DNA of 64,000 nt from Prinsepia uniflora (Eukaryota > Streptophyta > Magnoliopsida > Rosales > Rosaceae): the NCBI GenBank assembly GCA_032719365.1, contig CM064874.1, forward strand, positions 39,480,716-39,544,715, written 5' to 3'. A program made the position numbers and the translations under genes. Under the pieces are notes generated by a model. It did no database searches. It saw nothing but the letters and a program-made list of their open reading frames with translations, and was not told the origin of the DNA. How positions within the stretch are numbered: the stretch's first letter is position 1; each line of letters begins with the position of its first letter. Shown piece after piece: positions 12,138 through 25,362 of the stretch.

Positions 12138-12852
12138 AGTAAATAGAAGTTTGAAAGCAATGTTTTAGTTTCAATAGGTGTTGATATACTCTTATTGTTA
12201 CTCTTCATTAGTGTGAGACAAATGATGACTCGTGTGGGTGCCATAGTCATCTCACAGTGGCTGATTGTGGAGTTAGGAACCGTTTAGGAAACAACCATAT
12301 GTGTATGATGACCCTACACGACTCCTAAGCCCTTAACTAACCAAAAGGCGAATCTTTCCTTAATTCTCTTTGGAGAACAAGGAATATGACAGGATTCAGC
12401 CATTTATTATTCAATCATAGGTTAAAACACGATTGGACACCACTGTGGTGGCAACCAATCGGTCCTAACATGTGAAATCTGTCAATCTGCGAGGGATTGA
12501 CATGAATCACCAATGAGTCCTTATTTTTCCAATCTAATATCAAAAACAGTTGGAATACTAGATGCGAAACACAAAATCATAAGTTTTGTTTCAATTTTAG
12601 AAAACAACAATTAACAGTTCGTTTGACAAATTCAAAACCATGCATTTAATCATCTCAATAGGCAAATCACAAGGTGATTATATCAAATATAATGCAGTTA
12701 TAACAACAGTGAATTTGATTAATCGAAAATTACCACAAAGTCGAATCTATCATTGAAAGAAAACACCACTAACCTTATTCGCATTCTTATCTCATAAAAC
12801 CCATTGAAAGTATTAGATCACAATTCAGGTTTTTAAGGTTTTGAGGGTTCTC
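12138..12852. other. Copia-1 5' leader, distal part
   Basis: Non-coding leader upstream of gag, AT-rich and without conserved coding. Its last five bases (12848-12852, TTCTC) are the left target duplication of solo LTR E. Confidence 0.7.
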
Positions 12853-15455
12853 TGACACGACCCACCCTTAATCCCCCGAGATTAAGGGTTAAGTCATGCT
12901 CCTGTCTAACTTACGCGTGACACAAAGGCTAAACCGACGTCCAACCTCCATGTGACACGTAAATCAGACCAGGGATTTCCAAATGAACCGTTCGACAAGT
13001 TCCAGATTTCCCAGAGCGCGCAGACTTTATTGTGGACCGCGTGTGTGATGTCTCTGTCTCTCTCGACCAACAGCCTGCACAGCAACAACCTGGAGGGTAT
13101 TGAAAACATAAAAGACTGTGAGTGGACAAAAATAAAGGATAAGTTCTAAAAACAGTTTATAAGAAAAGTACATTTATACCCTCCATTGAAAACTAATGCA
13201 TGCATATCAAACCGGTTTGTTTCCGAGATAATAAAACTATTTATATAAACCGAAATCATTTCCTTTTCTCAAATCCCGGGCCTCAGCCCAAAACCATCAA
13301 AATCCGTTTCATCCGGATCATAGCCCAAAACATCTGAAAACCATTATTGAAAACCATCGTTATCAAGTTCTCATAGAAATCCAAAACAAATTTGGAATCC
13401 ATTTCAATCCATCGAACCTGCTGAATCTATCCGAGTCTTTAAACTCAATCCAGGCCTCAATATAATCCGAGTCTTTAAACTCCCGAGTCTTTAAACTCAT
13501 TAGGCCTACGAGGGAAATATCAATATTCGAGTCTTTAAACCCAATAACTAGATCCAGTAAATCCAATCCAAAAACCATTTTGAAACCATTTCCAAATCCA
13601 TGTCCAAATATGAATTCAAAATCACCATTTCGAATACCAAGCCGAATCCGAAATCAGCATCCCGAATCCAAATCCAGAATCATATCCATTTCCAAATCCG
13701 AATCCGAAATCATCATTCCGTAAGCCGGCATCTGGAATAATCATCCTGGACCCAAATTCGGAAATCCATTTTCAAGTTCCAAAATCGAATCCAGAATCGT
13801 CATCCTGAAATCCGTTTCCAAAACCCGAAATCACGTTTATCAAAACCACTTTTATGAACTGTGCTGTAAGCCCGAAATCACTTTCCAAAATCCATTTTAA
13901 ATCTTTGAAATCAAATCATATTTCAAATCCCAAAATCAAATCATCTAATCCAGAATCGTAATAATCTCTAAATACTTGCCAAAATAGTAAATCATCAATA
14001 TCAAATCACAACATAGAAATCACGTATAGAAAACATATAAAATATATATGCATGCATCATAAGTTAGAAAGCAAAATCCACTCACAGGCCTTTAACGTCG
14101 TCGCCTCGATACGCGTGCAAATACGTTTTTCCGACTAATCCACCATCATCGACTTTCCCGAACCTGTCCAAATTCCATAATAAGGTCACTACCTACTTTA
14201 TTAAGCTTCTACTAAGTCCCCAAAATTTTCCCGAATTTTTAACTATTTTTAACGAAGCCTTAAAACCTTCGGACATCCCGAAACATATCGAGACGATGTC
14301 TGATTGACTCAAAACCAGTCCTAAAATGTTTGTTACATCGATTACATCATGTCAAATGTTGAACACTTCCTCAAAATGTGTGCCACGCACCCAACGCGCC
14401 ACCCAAAGGGGCTGCGCGTGGGCTTCACGCGCCTGCACTGTTCATCGTCTTTAACCCGTGTTCAGCCGATTCCGACCGGTTCTGCGAATCCGGTCCAGCC
14501 GTGAATCGGCGTGAGCGGTTTTTTCCATTTACAGTTCCTTTTAATCCATTTTCCATCCTAATTAATCCAATACGGTCCTTTAACCCGTGGATCGAAGGAG
14601 TTTGGCTGGATTAGTTGACGGTTTCCTCTGTTTTGTCTCACGGTTCAAGTCACCGTCCACGACGGTTCTTGTGGCAACACCACCACGACCACCTCATCAT
14701 CCTCACTCAATCCCCTTCACAACCCACAGACAACTAATGAAGATTAAGGGGTTTGTAAGGATGGTTTCTCATGGTTACTCAGCTCTATGTTTTTCAATGT
14801 TCCTTAACCGTGCAACATTTCCTCATTTATAAAACCGTATGATCGATTGTGAGGCGGTGGGAAGGGTTCTCCCACCTTCCAGAGAAGGACAGATGTCCCA
14901 AAACCATTGGAAATCAACCCCAGGGCAGCCACTTGTCCATTAGTCACTGGCACAAATCCCAATGCAGGAAAAGGACCAAAATGCCCTTTTGAGGTAAAAT
15001 TACCAAAATGCCCCTAGCATCTCTTGACCGAACCCCGAGCCATCCGAACTCCGATGACAGTGTGCTGCCTGTCGTTGTACTCAAGGGGATCGAGACCTAC
15101 CTAACCATCCTCGAAGTACGTGAAAATGACGTGTTGCACAAAAAGTCAACCATTTGCCCTTTTTCAACGAAATTACCAAAATATCCTCAAATTTCGAACG
15201 TCATAACTTCCTCCTCGGATGTCAGAATCAGACGTACCACCTGTCTGTGAACTCGTGACGGCCCGTATTACGTCACGGTCATCGGTCAAAGTCCATTTGA
15301 CCGCCCGAACAAAAAGTCAACATTTTTTCCCATTCTAGGGGCAAAATCGTCATTTTGCACCGTCCGTTCGAAATTGCCCAACTATTTACTGATTAACTTC
15401 ACTAATTCGTCATTAATCACTAATCTAATCCTGATTTCTGGGACGGGTCGTTACA
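12853..15455 (-). mobile_element. Solo LTR E (long-LTR gypsy family) nested in copia-1
   Basis: 2603 bp from TGACACGACCC to GGGACGGGTCGTTACA, flanked by a perfect 5-bp duplication TTCTC (12848-12852 and 15456-15460). In element sense it starts TGTAACGACCCG and ends GGGTCGTGTCA, the LTR ends of this family. It carries the intron-like module in reverse and an array of GAGTCTTTAAACTC units near 13430-13550 also found in copy A. No internal region, primer site or purine tract is attached, so it is a solo LTR left by LTR-LTR recombination. Confidence 0.9.
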
Positions 15456-15460
15456 TTCTC

Positions 15461-15784
15461 GATTTTTAGGGATTTAATTAATAGCATGGAAACTGAGTTC
15501 TAACTTGACCAATTGATTGAGAACGTAGGTTAATCGCAGCGGAGAGTGGAGATCGACTTGAGTGATTTGCAGGTTTTGGAGAGTTTTAGGAAAAGACAGA
15601 TTATCCATTGTGTTCCAACGGCTAGATTATATTTTGAAGGCAAACGACATGTCGTATCTTATTAAGGGAAAACATAAGTCCTTAATTTTGGGAAACCACG
15701 ACTAAATCCTTCTTTTGTTTTTTCTCTCCTTAACAAAGTAATCATCAATCATATAATTTAATATGGACCTAAGAGCGTGATTGA
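15461..15784. other. Copia-1 5' leader, proximal part
   Basis: The continuation of the leader after the nested solo LTR, up to the primer binding site. No coding potential. Confidence 0.7.
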
Positions 15785-15797
15785 GGCTCTGATACCA
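15785..15797 (-). other. Copia-1 primer binding site
   Basis: The minus strand reads TGGTATCAGAGCC, complementary to the 3' end of plant initiator methionine tRNA, two bases inside the 5' LTR. It fixes the element's orientation. Confidence 0.95.
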
Positions 15798-15799
15798 CA

Positions 15800-16264
15800 T
15801 GTAAACCAATTCATACATACTTAACTTCAAACATGCTACGAAGGTCACACAATATCTGTAATTGAAGAGCAATCAACATGGCAATAAGAATTTACAGCTT
15901 AAGAAGAAACTTGATCTCAACATCTTGATGAACAAGACTTAGAATATCGATCTTCTCCTCTCTTTTAGACCTGAAGGCCTTAGCTTTGAAGATAGGTTTT
16001 AACACTTGTATTAGGCATATTATATGTGAGAGTAGAGACCAATATTTATATGCATCTAGATTCCTATTCAATTCCTATCACATAACAAGTAGGAATCCTA
16101 GATGACTTCCAATAGGGTACCAATTACGTTTATGTTCCTCAAATAGCTTAAACCTCGTTCAACAGGTATTTCCAATAGATTCTTAATTGATTATGGACTT
16201 TATTAGTTTTCAAGCTTGTTACTTGCCTTGTAAGTTACTCATTTATACTCAATTTTTTCCAACA
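15800..16264 (-). repeat. Copia-1 5' LTR (465 bp)
   Basis: The fuller LTR copy. In element sense it begins TGTTGGAAAAAATTGAG, with TATAAATGAG shortly after the start, and ends GGTTTACA. It differs from the 3' LTR mainly by two extra blocks of about 57 and 43 bp. Confidence 0.93.
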
Positions 16265-16912
16265 CAATAAACTGAGAAAAACGGAAGATATGATTAATTA
16301 AAGAAGGGGCCAAGTGTTTCTTTATGTTCATGACTCGAAGCTTTTCTTCATAGCGAGAACGATACTTAGTGACGCAAAGCTGTGAGTGTTGGACTTTTTG
16401 TGTCAATGTTTGACTTTTCGTCTCTGTATATGTTTGTCTTTCTTTCTTGGGCGGTTGGAGATGCAAACGGTGCATGTGTGACACCCAAACTTTGATTTGA
16501 CATATATCAACTTCGCCGATTCAACAATTGAATTTGATATATATTATAAATATAAGGTTTGGCATATATAGCGAATTCGATAATTGAATTTGAAATCTCT
16601 TGTATATTGTACGATAAAAATTATAGATTAATAATATATTATAAATATGATTCATTTGATATTTCTAGTGAGTGTTTCAATCCTTTTAGATGCATACTCA
16701 CACACAACACTACGGGAGTATTAAATTGATTATAAAAAAAATAAATATGATCAATGTGAATAAAATTAGATTAAATTTTATTTGGTTGTGGTATGATTAA
16801 ATTGTTATAAAACTTAATATCCATGGTTGATACTAAAACAACATATATACATATAATTAACATGAGTGTTCATATATACAAAATAAAGATATACACGTAT
16901 AATTATCATAGA
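16265..16912. other. Intergenic, former P450 upstream sequence
   Basis: Before copia-1 inserted, this would have adjoined 7034 and formed the P450 promoter region. It is AT-rich. A TGTGACACCC motif near 16480 resembles a plant LTR start, but no partner is found. Confidence 0.4.
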
Positions 16913-18912
16913 TGTGACGAGCCGGAAATTTGAAAAAGGTAATTTCAAGAATTTGAAAGGAAATTGACATTTTTACTCTTGGTTTATGGGGTCAAAAGTT
17001 AACTTTTTTTCAAGGCACTTTTGGACCTTCCGTGAGGACTGTTGTGTAGGTCTTGGAGTTCTGAATTCGTAGACAGGTGGCACATCAAAATTGGAGTTCA
17101 GATGAAATTATTATGGGTCTGAAGTTCCTAGGAGCATTTTTTTGTAATTTTGGACATTGAGGACATTTTGGTTTTTTTTCAGTTTTGATGAGTCAGTAGT
17201 TGGGTGACTCACCTCATTGATGTGTGACACTTGCCACTAATTATGGGATTGGTGGCACTATTGTGATGATGTGTGTGTTGGTGTGTACGTTTTGTGCTTG
17301 GCACCCTAGAATCCAAAAACTCACCCAACTTCTACCGTCCATGAAAATAGAGAGACAAAGAGGAACTGAAAGGGAATGAGTAAAGAAAAAGGGAAATAGA
17401 AGAAGAAGCAGGGGAGAGAACCTAGTCCTGAGCACCCTAGAAGAAAACCTAGAAACCCGAAATCCACCATTTAGAGTTTGAATTCGATTTTCAGTTTTGG
17501 TTGATTAATTAGTGAAATTGAAGCTATGATAGTGATATTACCTCCTGTCGACCATTATTAAGCTGAAATTTGGAGGAATTAAGCTTGGGAAGGTCTGAAG
17601 TCAAGAATTGGAAATTGGGCCGAAATTGGAGAATTTGATTCTCGATCTTGAATTTTGAACTGGGTCAAGCCGTGTTTGGTCGGGTCTGAGTTACAAACCC
17701 GACTGGGGGTTGAAGACGACACTATAGTTGCACTGTAGTAGCGTGTGGGAACCACTCTCAATCGATTCTAACTGCGTGTGGGTGCGCTTGTGAGGGATTT
17801 TTGAGGTACAGTCAACACGAGTTCTAATGTAATTGATGTTGCGGATATTTTAGCGTAGGTTTCGAGTCGATCAAACATTGTCTCGATATAGTTTTAGGTA
17901 TCCAAAGTGTTTTATTATGTTTTTAAGTGAATTAGGGGATTTTACTATGAGAGTAATTGAGACGTTAATGACCCTTAGTGATGGTTTTTCATAGGAAAGG
18001 TGATTCTTAGAATTTATAGAAGAGCGTACAACTCGGAATCGAACTACGTGGATAATGTGTGAGTGGACATTTGTTTTATAAACTTTTATGCATACATAGT
18101 AAAATGTTTTATATGCTTTGTTGCATGATTGATTCTAATGCTTGAGTAATGTTTTGGAAAGATTAATTGATGATTTTATATGATTTATTGATTTCTGGAC
18201 ATGATTTTATGGATTGTCGTGGAAACAACATTTTGGACTTGGAAATGGTTTTGACTTGTTTTTAAGTCAAGAATTTTGTAAAAGCATAGTAATTAGCTTT
18301 ATGAGCTGTTTTTCATGGTAAGTTACTCGAATGCGATTCAACCTGGGAGCACTGCTTAGATGTGTCTGATCTTGGGGATGTTGGTATTCGCCCAGATGTG
18401 ACTGATCATGGGGGTCCTACCTAGATGCGTCTGATCCCAGGAATGTGACTTGGTGGTTGCCTACACGTAGTGTTGATATTGTGATTGATATTTGTGCACT
18501 GATGATTAGTGTTGTTTGATCGTTGTGATTATCTGAGTATTGATGATTGGTTGTAATTTATGTTGAAGGTTGTGTCCAGATGTTTCCATGTGATTTGATT
18601 GGAAATTTAGTTGTTCATGTACATTGTACTCTATGCATGCATGTTTTAAGCTGGAAGGTAAAGAGTTTGTTTTTTAAATGTATTTTCAAATGATGTTATT
18701 TTTGTCTACTCACACCTTTGATGTTTTTAAAGACCTTCCAAGTCGTGACATGAAAATCGAGGTTGATCGAGAGGCGGAGACATGAATGGGAATTAATACG
18801 GTTATCCCTTATCTGACAAGTGTTAGGGGTATTTTCGGAGCTTTAGTTGTCTTGACAGACAAGAGCAGGACTAGACACGATTATCAAAGCGTTTTTTGGA
18901 CGGGTCCTGTCA
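16913..18912 (+). mobile_element. Solo LTR G (long-LTR gypsy family)
   Basis: 2000 bp from TGTGACGAGCCGG to GGACGGGTCCTGTCA, flanked by ATAGA (16908-16912) and ATAGC (18913-18917), a 5-bp duplication with one mismatch. Its order of motifs matches the family: GTAGACAGGTGGCAC, an ACTGTAGTAGCGTG block, GTGAGTGGAC with an adjacent ATGCATAC, a CTACTCACACC arm, and a degenerate terminal stem-loop. It is the shortest and most diverged copy. Confidence 0.85.
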
Positions 18913-18917
18913 ATAGC

Positions 18918-19640
18918 GTTAGTTTTACGGATATATAGACATATACATCATAGATCAAATGGACAATTAAATTTAAAAATATTAATTACATTGATAAGTG
19001 ACCACTATAAATAGGGAATGAACCAAATTAAGAATATAGAAAAAAAAATCAATTACTACTAGCCAAGAGTAAGTATTGATGATAGCAAAACTGCACCCAG
19101 AGCAACAATCACATAAACCACACAAATACTATAATTTAAAAGAAATGGTAAAATTAGAATTTAAAAGAGTCACACAATATTAGAATGTTTCCAAAATTAA
19201 GGCTTTCCAAATTTCAATGAGTATATTCTCAAATATCGGAATATCATCATTATCGCTTGATTAATTTTATTGAAAAAGACATTAAAACAAATTCTATAAC
19301 AATTAAATGATTTACAGATCTCAAAGTGTTGCTATAGTATAACCCAATTTCTTTTAGCTGGATACATTGAGCAAGCACTAAATTGTGTTAGGTTATAATA
19401 CTAAAGAGAACTAATGAATCATTGGTTTACTTAGTCATACACACATATACACACAAGCAGTGGCGTAGCCAAGAATTTATTTGTGTGTGGACCTTTTTCA
19501 AGTACTTCGAAAAAAAAAATAAATATAATTGAACTTATCATAATATATGCAAAGACATAGAGCCTATAAAGAGAAAAGATAGCGACTAAGGAAAAATATA
19601 GAGATTAAACGAAGAAAAATTAGTATTATAAGAGAGGGAG
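18918..19640. other. AT-rich intergenic, repeat debris
   Basis: No gene. AGTGGCGTAGCCAAGAATTT at about 19458-19477 resembles a plant repeat terminus I have seen as AGTGGCGGAGCCAGG-type sequence. The rest is AT-rich and unrecognised. Confidence 0.4.
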
Positions 19641-21326
19641 TTTCTTCTAGAAGGAAGGTAAAGAGTTTAGAGAGGGAAAGTATTTTCTAAGCATAACAAT
19701 GCTTACTTAAAGTCCTATTTTCTGGGCAAAATATGAGGATATTTATAGGAAATAAGAGTTAGTCGACCTGCACAACCGACTTGGATATGGCCGTCCACTT
19801 GCGCGAGGTGGGCATCCACTCACTTGGGAGCCTACGCCCACCTTGTCCCATATGAAGGTTCGCTAGAGAGGTGATGTCTGGCGACCAAGGCCCAAATCTA
19901 GGGCATTGGAACTATGAAGTTCTATACTCAAGGACACTCTGATTGATATCAAATGGAACTTGGGTAGGTGGCTTCTTCACCAAGGGAAAGCGATATGTAT
20001 ATTCCAGCTAGCTGAGTTGATAAGAATGTTTGACACAAGCAGTGGTATACCCGACCTGATCGACTATGCTCCTCTAGAGAGGGTCGACTATGTTGGTCTT
20101 CTGCTTGAGATGGTAGGATATGCAAATGACGCTGGTGTGCTCTACCACTTGACTGGGCTATTAGCCACTCCTTAATGGGCTCAGCTCCTAAGTGGATCCA
20201 AATCTTAGGTCCACGAGATAGATATCTAAGTATTCTCTAATATTTAGACGTATAAAGACTATCATCAAACATAAATCTTGTTGTTAGCCATCATAAGGCG
20301 AGCTGAATCTAGAAAATAGTACCTAAATGAACCTAGACCTGACTCACTAAAACACAAACTGAAGGGTCCATTAAGAAGATCGACTATTAGCCCAAACTCA
20401 CTAAGCCCACTTCAGGCCCAAACCTAAAAGTAACAAAGGCGCTGACCACCCAAGTCTAGGTAGCGCTCAGCCAATAGTACCACATGTAACAAGGTACCGC
20501 TCATGCATCCACTAGGGTAGTACTCATACGCTCAGCAGGGTAGTGCTCAGATACCCATCAGGGTAGCGCTCACTGAGCGATACCATGCCACCAAGGTAGC
20601 GCTCATCCAATGGTACCATATCTACTAGGGTATCGCTCAACCACCGACCAAGGTAGTGCTCAAATAGTAGTACCATGCCATCACAAACAACGCCTGACAC
20701 CTTTCCATCCCCTGTTGTAAAGTAAGGCACACTTGTCACATTCTTTGTAATAGTAGGTCTCATTCTCCTTGGAAATAGCATAAGGAACTTGAGACAGAAG
20801 ACTCCAAGTTCCAACGCCTAATACGTCATCCTAGGGACAAGTGTCACTCATCATCTAGTTCTCTTTAGTGGCACAAAATCCCAAACAGGTGGTACCACTA
20901 TCTCGTGAGTGGTAGCACTATCCCGTGAGTGGTACCACTCTACCTCGCGGCTAGTATCACTATACTGCAACTAGTACCACTGTTCGAACAAAGGAGATAA
21001 CACTTAGTTTCCTTCTTATAAATACTCCCCCATTTCCACAATATATTTCCAACTACAAGTAGGCATGTAAACTATGCCAAAACACTTTCTCTCACTACAC
21101 ACATATTCTTTGCTTTCTCTTTGAACAAATGCTCACTTGAGCATCAGAGACCAAGTGGCAGGAGCCACATCGGCCTCCCAAGCTTGATGTCCCTTTCTTC
21201 ATTTTCTTCTATATGTCTTATTTCCTCTTAGGTACTTCAATATTAGGTGAAGAATGATCCACTCATACGGAAGAGCTCAAGGACTTACACTCAATAAACC
21301 TTCCATCATCATGGGAGGACTTGTCA
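19640..21326 (+). repeat. Probable eroded Ty3/gypsy LTR (3' part recognisable)
   Basis: The 3' end reads like the long LTRs of the TAT/Athila gypsy group: a CTTGAGCATCAGAG block, a pyrimidine-rich stretch, a GATCCACTC...GGAAGAGCTCA block and then the primer region. The left boundary is not visible. It includes tandem arrays at 20440-20990. Classification rests on motif order only. Confidence 0.45.
20440..20990. repeat. Degenerate tandem repeats
   Basis: Two arrays of short imperfect units: AGGGTAGCGCTCA-like at about 20450-20670, and AGTGGTACCACT-like at about 20880-20990. Both lie inside the eroded LTR. Confidence 0.7.
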
Positions 21327-21330
21327 ACAA

Positions 21331-21345
21331 TTGGCACTGTCTATG
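21331..21345 (+). other. Degenerate gypsy primer-region motif
   Basis: TTGGCACTGTCTATG matches the TTGGCGCCGTCTGTG sequence found just inside many plant gypsy LTRs with two changes. It supports an LTR end immediately to the left. Confidence 0.5.
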
Positions 21346-21554
21346 TCAAGGTGAAAATTCCCTGAATAAAGAACCCAGCAAACGTGATACCTCGACATCG
21401 CCCCCTACGACCGATTAGCCTTTGCTCCCTATAGCCAACAGCACCAAAAACGTGTTACCCTAACATGGCCACCCATGGCCTAAGAGCCCTTGTTCCTTAC
21501 ACAAAGAGCACCACAAGAAGAAATGTCAATGTGAGAAAACTCAACTAGAGGACT

Positions 21555-24326
21555 TAACAGGACCCGTCCCAATCCCACTGGATTATTGTGGGACGTGCCT
21601 GCTCCCATCTGACACCGCGTGTCAGACCAAGGATAAACTCGTCACCCGCTCGGAGTCCATCAGAGTACGCTAGGATCGACTGTGGCATGTGATGTCTCGA
21701 TCTCTGCTACAACCCGCATCCGCTACCAACTTGAATGGTATTAAAACCATAAACGTTGTGAGTGGACAAAAACAATAGTTTATAAGAATCAATTTATCGG
21801 AAAGATATTTATACCCTTAACGTAAAAGCATGCATGCATCCTTAAAACAATTATTTCCAATATTTTCTCGAAAACAAGACGTATTGCTACCAAAATCAAA
21901 ACACATTGAAAATGTTTCTCAATCGAAGCCATCATCCCAGTAGGGTCTCAGCCCCAAAACCATATCATAGAAAACAAGTGCGGGTCTCAGCCCAAACAGA
22001 AAATACATACAGAACCTCGGCCCAAATCATTAAACATGTGGGAACTCATCCCAATGTCAGTCACGATTCTAACCCTAGCACATGTGCATATAGCTCAGGA
22101 CCTCTCATAATCCTACCATGTCGCCGTGAACACATCACTCGCCGCGACTATCTACAGATCATCGTGAACACATCCCCGATCGATCTCAGAGTATCTCATC
22201 AGCGCTCCTAAGTCGATCCTCCCTCGGTCATTGCTTCCCGCGACTACTCGACAACAGGAAATGCACTGTGACCTCTCCGGAAGGAACACATCGCAGTCTG
22301 GAGGCGAGCATTGTAACACCCAGGACGAGCCCAAATGTTATCATCATACATAAGGCCTCAAGCACAGAACATCACCAAATGGGTCACAGCCCGAAAGCCA
22401 GTGTCCTACGACACTTTATATCCTAGGATTCCCCGAATCCTATCAAATCTACAACTGGTTCTCATGCCCGAAATATCTTTCGTAAAACTCATAACTAGGT
22501 CACCGCCCGGCTTATCTCACGTTTAACTATACTCTAAGTCAAACTCAAACCAACTGGGTCATAGGCCCGAAAGATATTTCTAAACCTAAAAACCAGTTCT
22601 TATTTCCAAAACACTTTCAAATCATCGTACAACTGGGACTCATGCCCGAATCTCGATTTCACCCATCTCTGTGAAATCCTCAAAAATGTAAATCGGTTCC
22701 TCAGTTTCACGCCTCTCCATGAAACCTTTGGAACCACATATAACTCATGCACGTAGTATACTCGGCCGAAGCCCCAACATCATATAAAACTGAAATCTCA
22801 AACTAAGTGCAATAACACATTTTCCTCTGAAAATGCCCAACAAATCATATATAAAACACATGCACTCATGGCATCTCAAAACATGTTCATAAACACATAA
22901 TCATGTTCATAAAACAAATTCCACTCACAGACTGTCCATGTTGCACCTCGATACGCGTGCTATAAGCCTATCCGGGTTAATCTGACCTCTCCAGGTCATC
23001 TGGACCTGCCCAAAACATACTCATAGGTTACTACCAACCTAGAAAATTCCTAAACAAGAACCCCCAACATTCTCGAAAAAGTAAACGTGCCTCGGACACC
23101 CTTCCCTAGGCTTTAAACCTCAATTTGACCAACCTAACGATCTCCGATCGACTCGAAACCACCACCATTGAATTTGTATCGTCAAAACCTTTAAAATGGT
23201 CCCAATCGTACCTCGAAATATGTGCCCACACGCGGGTCAAAGTGACTAGTCATTGTTGACAAAAAAGTCAACATTGACGTCAGCAATGTCAACGCTAACG
23301 TAAGCGGTCAACGGTCAAAGTGAACCCTAACGCCATCTGACACTGACACGTGTCAGTCTGACATGATGACACATCATCAATGACATCATCATCCTTGTCC
23401 TCAGTCCGGGTCAACCCGTTTCCTTGAATTGGGTCGCGTAGACCCGCGACCCTGACCAGGCTCGTTCTTCCAACTTCGGCCACCAAAATCGATGCCGTTT
23501 TTCCATTCTCTTTGTCTCAATCCCAGGAAGGGATCTATACAATTAAAATAATTAAAAACACCCTAAAATTACCTGTTGAAATTGATGAACAGTGGCTGGG
23601 ATTTCCGGCTCCCTCTCGGGGATGCTCCGCCGTCCTCAGCCCACGATTTCAATCCCACAAGACTCGTACAACCGTCACAAGCACAACCCAACCATTAGAA
23701 ACAGTCCCCAACGTCCAAACCAAGATTTTCGAATTTGAAATTAAAATCGGGTTTCGGGTTTACCTTTCATCCGCCTTCCACGGCGGCCCTACCACTTCCT
23801 CGTCGTCCCCTGATCACTCAGCCATCCACTGTCACTCTCTTAGGTAGCCCTGCTACTGGTTTCATTCGAAGGAATTGGGGAGGGGATAGGTTTGTGGGTT
23901 TGGGGTTCGAATGAAGGAGTGAAGAAGATGGTATGCATGTATGTATGTTGGGGAAGCAATGAGTGAGGTCACTCATCCATTGGGCCTGAAACAAAATATC
24001 TGGGGCTTTCTCATGACAAAAGTCCACTCGTCTCATAAAACATGCAATAGTGCATCGAAACTTCCGTGAATCGTAACTTCCCCGTCAAATGTCCGATTTC
24101 GACGTGCTGTTTGTCTATGGACTCGTATCAACTCGATCTACCAAACGGTCCTTGGTTCTCATGCATTGGACCTCCTAGGTCAAAAGTTAACTTTTTACCC
24201 TCATCTAGGGGAAAAATCGCAATTTTGCCCTGAACGTCCGACAATCCTCGACTAATCCCAAATTAGCCTCACAAATCCTCGATTTAATCTTAATTAATCC
24301 TAAAAAATTTGGGATGGGTCGTTACA
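21555..24326 (-). mobile_element. Solo LTR F (long-LTR gypsy family)
   Basis: 2772 bp from TAACAGGACCCGTCCC (a TG to TA change at the terminus) to GGATGGGTCGTTACA, flanked by a perfect GGACT duplication (21550-21554 and 24327-24331). It holds the reversed intron-like module, the CTGACACCGCGTGTCAG stem-loop, and repeated GGGTCACAGCCCGAAA-like units at about 22360-22670. It interrupts the gypsy leader/gag remnant. No internal region is present. Confidence 0.88.
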
Positions 24327-24331
24327 GGACT

Positions 24332-24770
24332 TGGAAGGGAGGATACTTGAGCTTCTTCATGAAATAGAGAGCATTAGAACAACCCATATCGTGCTCCATT
24401 CTCGGAATAAAACCTTCCAAGTTAGAAAAAAAAAAGTCTCGCGAGCAAGAGAGCACGACAAAAAACAGTACCTTGAATGGACAAGGCCTTAGTGGTCGAC
24501 CTGAAGGATCCTAGCCCAGATAACTTGACAAGAAAGCTCAGATAAGTCATGAATGACGAAGCTAAGAAGTGTGAGAGATCGCCTTGGAAAATGGTACTAC
24601 TTAGCTAGGCGGAGGAACCAACATACAACCTTTAGGTCTCCTGCTCATCATATTGATGGCAGAACCCACCTTAGTGGAGCTGGACACAATTATTTGCTAC
24701 CACATATTGCTCATAGATCTCCCCACGATAGGGATTGGAATGGTTAGAGGTGACTAGCCATTAGCATGTA
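24332..24770 (+). pseudogene. Gypsy gag-like remnant
   Basis: After removing solo LTR F, this continues the sequence 3' of the primer region. Short charged, helical reading segments (RILELLHEIESIR) resemble the start of TAT-type gag, but stops occur throughout and no zinc knuckle or pol block is seen. The assignment is weak. Confidence 0.35.
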
Positions 24771-24845
24771 CCTGCGATGTATCGACCATACAAATGTACA
24801 AACAAGGGACCATGTTGATTAACAACATCTAAATAAGAAAATCCA

Positions 24846-25150
24846 TGACATGGCCGGTCCCTAATTTCCTTGAAAATCAGACTGGTCCTACTCCCGACTG
24901 ACAACTCTTGTCAGATAGGGTTATCACCAATTTATGCATATCCAAATTTTATTAGAACAACCAAATTAAACCCACCATTGCAGGGTTACCGCCCACATCC
25001 AACCCACTAACCCCCGTCAATGAGAGAAATCTGTTATCTAAATTTTCTCACATGTTTTCCATCACTATTATCATCATCTACATCATCCTCATATTATCAT
25101 CATCATCATATCATCATCATCGTCATGTCATCATCATCCTAATATCATCA
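24846..25150 (-). repeat. Truncated long-LTR fragment with CAT/ATC microsatellite
   Basis: Begins TGACATGGCCGGTCCC and has CTGACAACTCTTGTCAG about 50 bp in, corresponding to the 3' end and stem-loop of the long LTRs in reverse. Homology fades after about 25020. A CAT/ATC trinucleotide repeat occupies about 25060-25150. No partner end is found. Confidence 0.55.
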
Positions 25151-25362
25151 ATAATTTACATAACATCTTAGAGATTGTTCATTCATAAATATAGATATAA
25201 ATCTCTTACACGTACAACTCATGATTTCAATTAATAGCCACCAAAATAATCAACCATAACTGATAATCCATCACAAATAATCCATAAATAATCCACCAAA
25301 ATATAATCAAAACATTAATAAATACTTATCAAATATATATATCTATAATAACTATTTAACCT
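25151..25362. other. AT-rich spacer
   Basis: No gene or recognisable repeat; it is the left flank of the terminal-repeat element that follows. Confidence 0.4.

Larger units (their letters stand above)
7040..16264 (-). mobile_element. Copia-1, Ty1/copia LTR retrotransposon
   Basis: Flanked by LTRs at 7040-7403 and 15800-16264, both TGTAAACC...CCAACA on the plus strand (so TGTTGG...TTTACA in element sense). Flanks are CAGTA (7035-7039) and CAATA (16265-16269), a 5-bp target duplication with one change. A tRNA-iMet primer site lies inside the right LTR and a purine tract beside the left LTR. Coding order from right to left is gag, zinc knuckle, protease, integrase, RT, RNase H, the copia order. 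Frameshifts and stops break every gene, so it is non-autonomous now. Solo LTR E is nested in its leader. It lies about 95 bp upstream of the P450 start codon. Confidence 0.93.

Noticed and set aside
12853..15455. Reading the TIR-ended elements as DNA transposons or large MITEs
   Set aside because: The same ends occur as LTRs next to an iMet primer site (43005) and a purine tract (46651), and the target duplication is 5 bp; they are LTRs.
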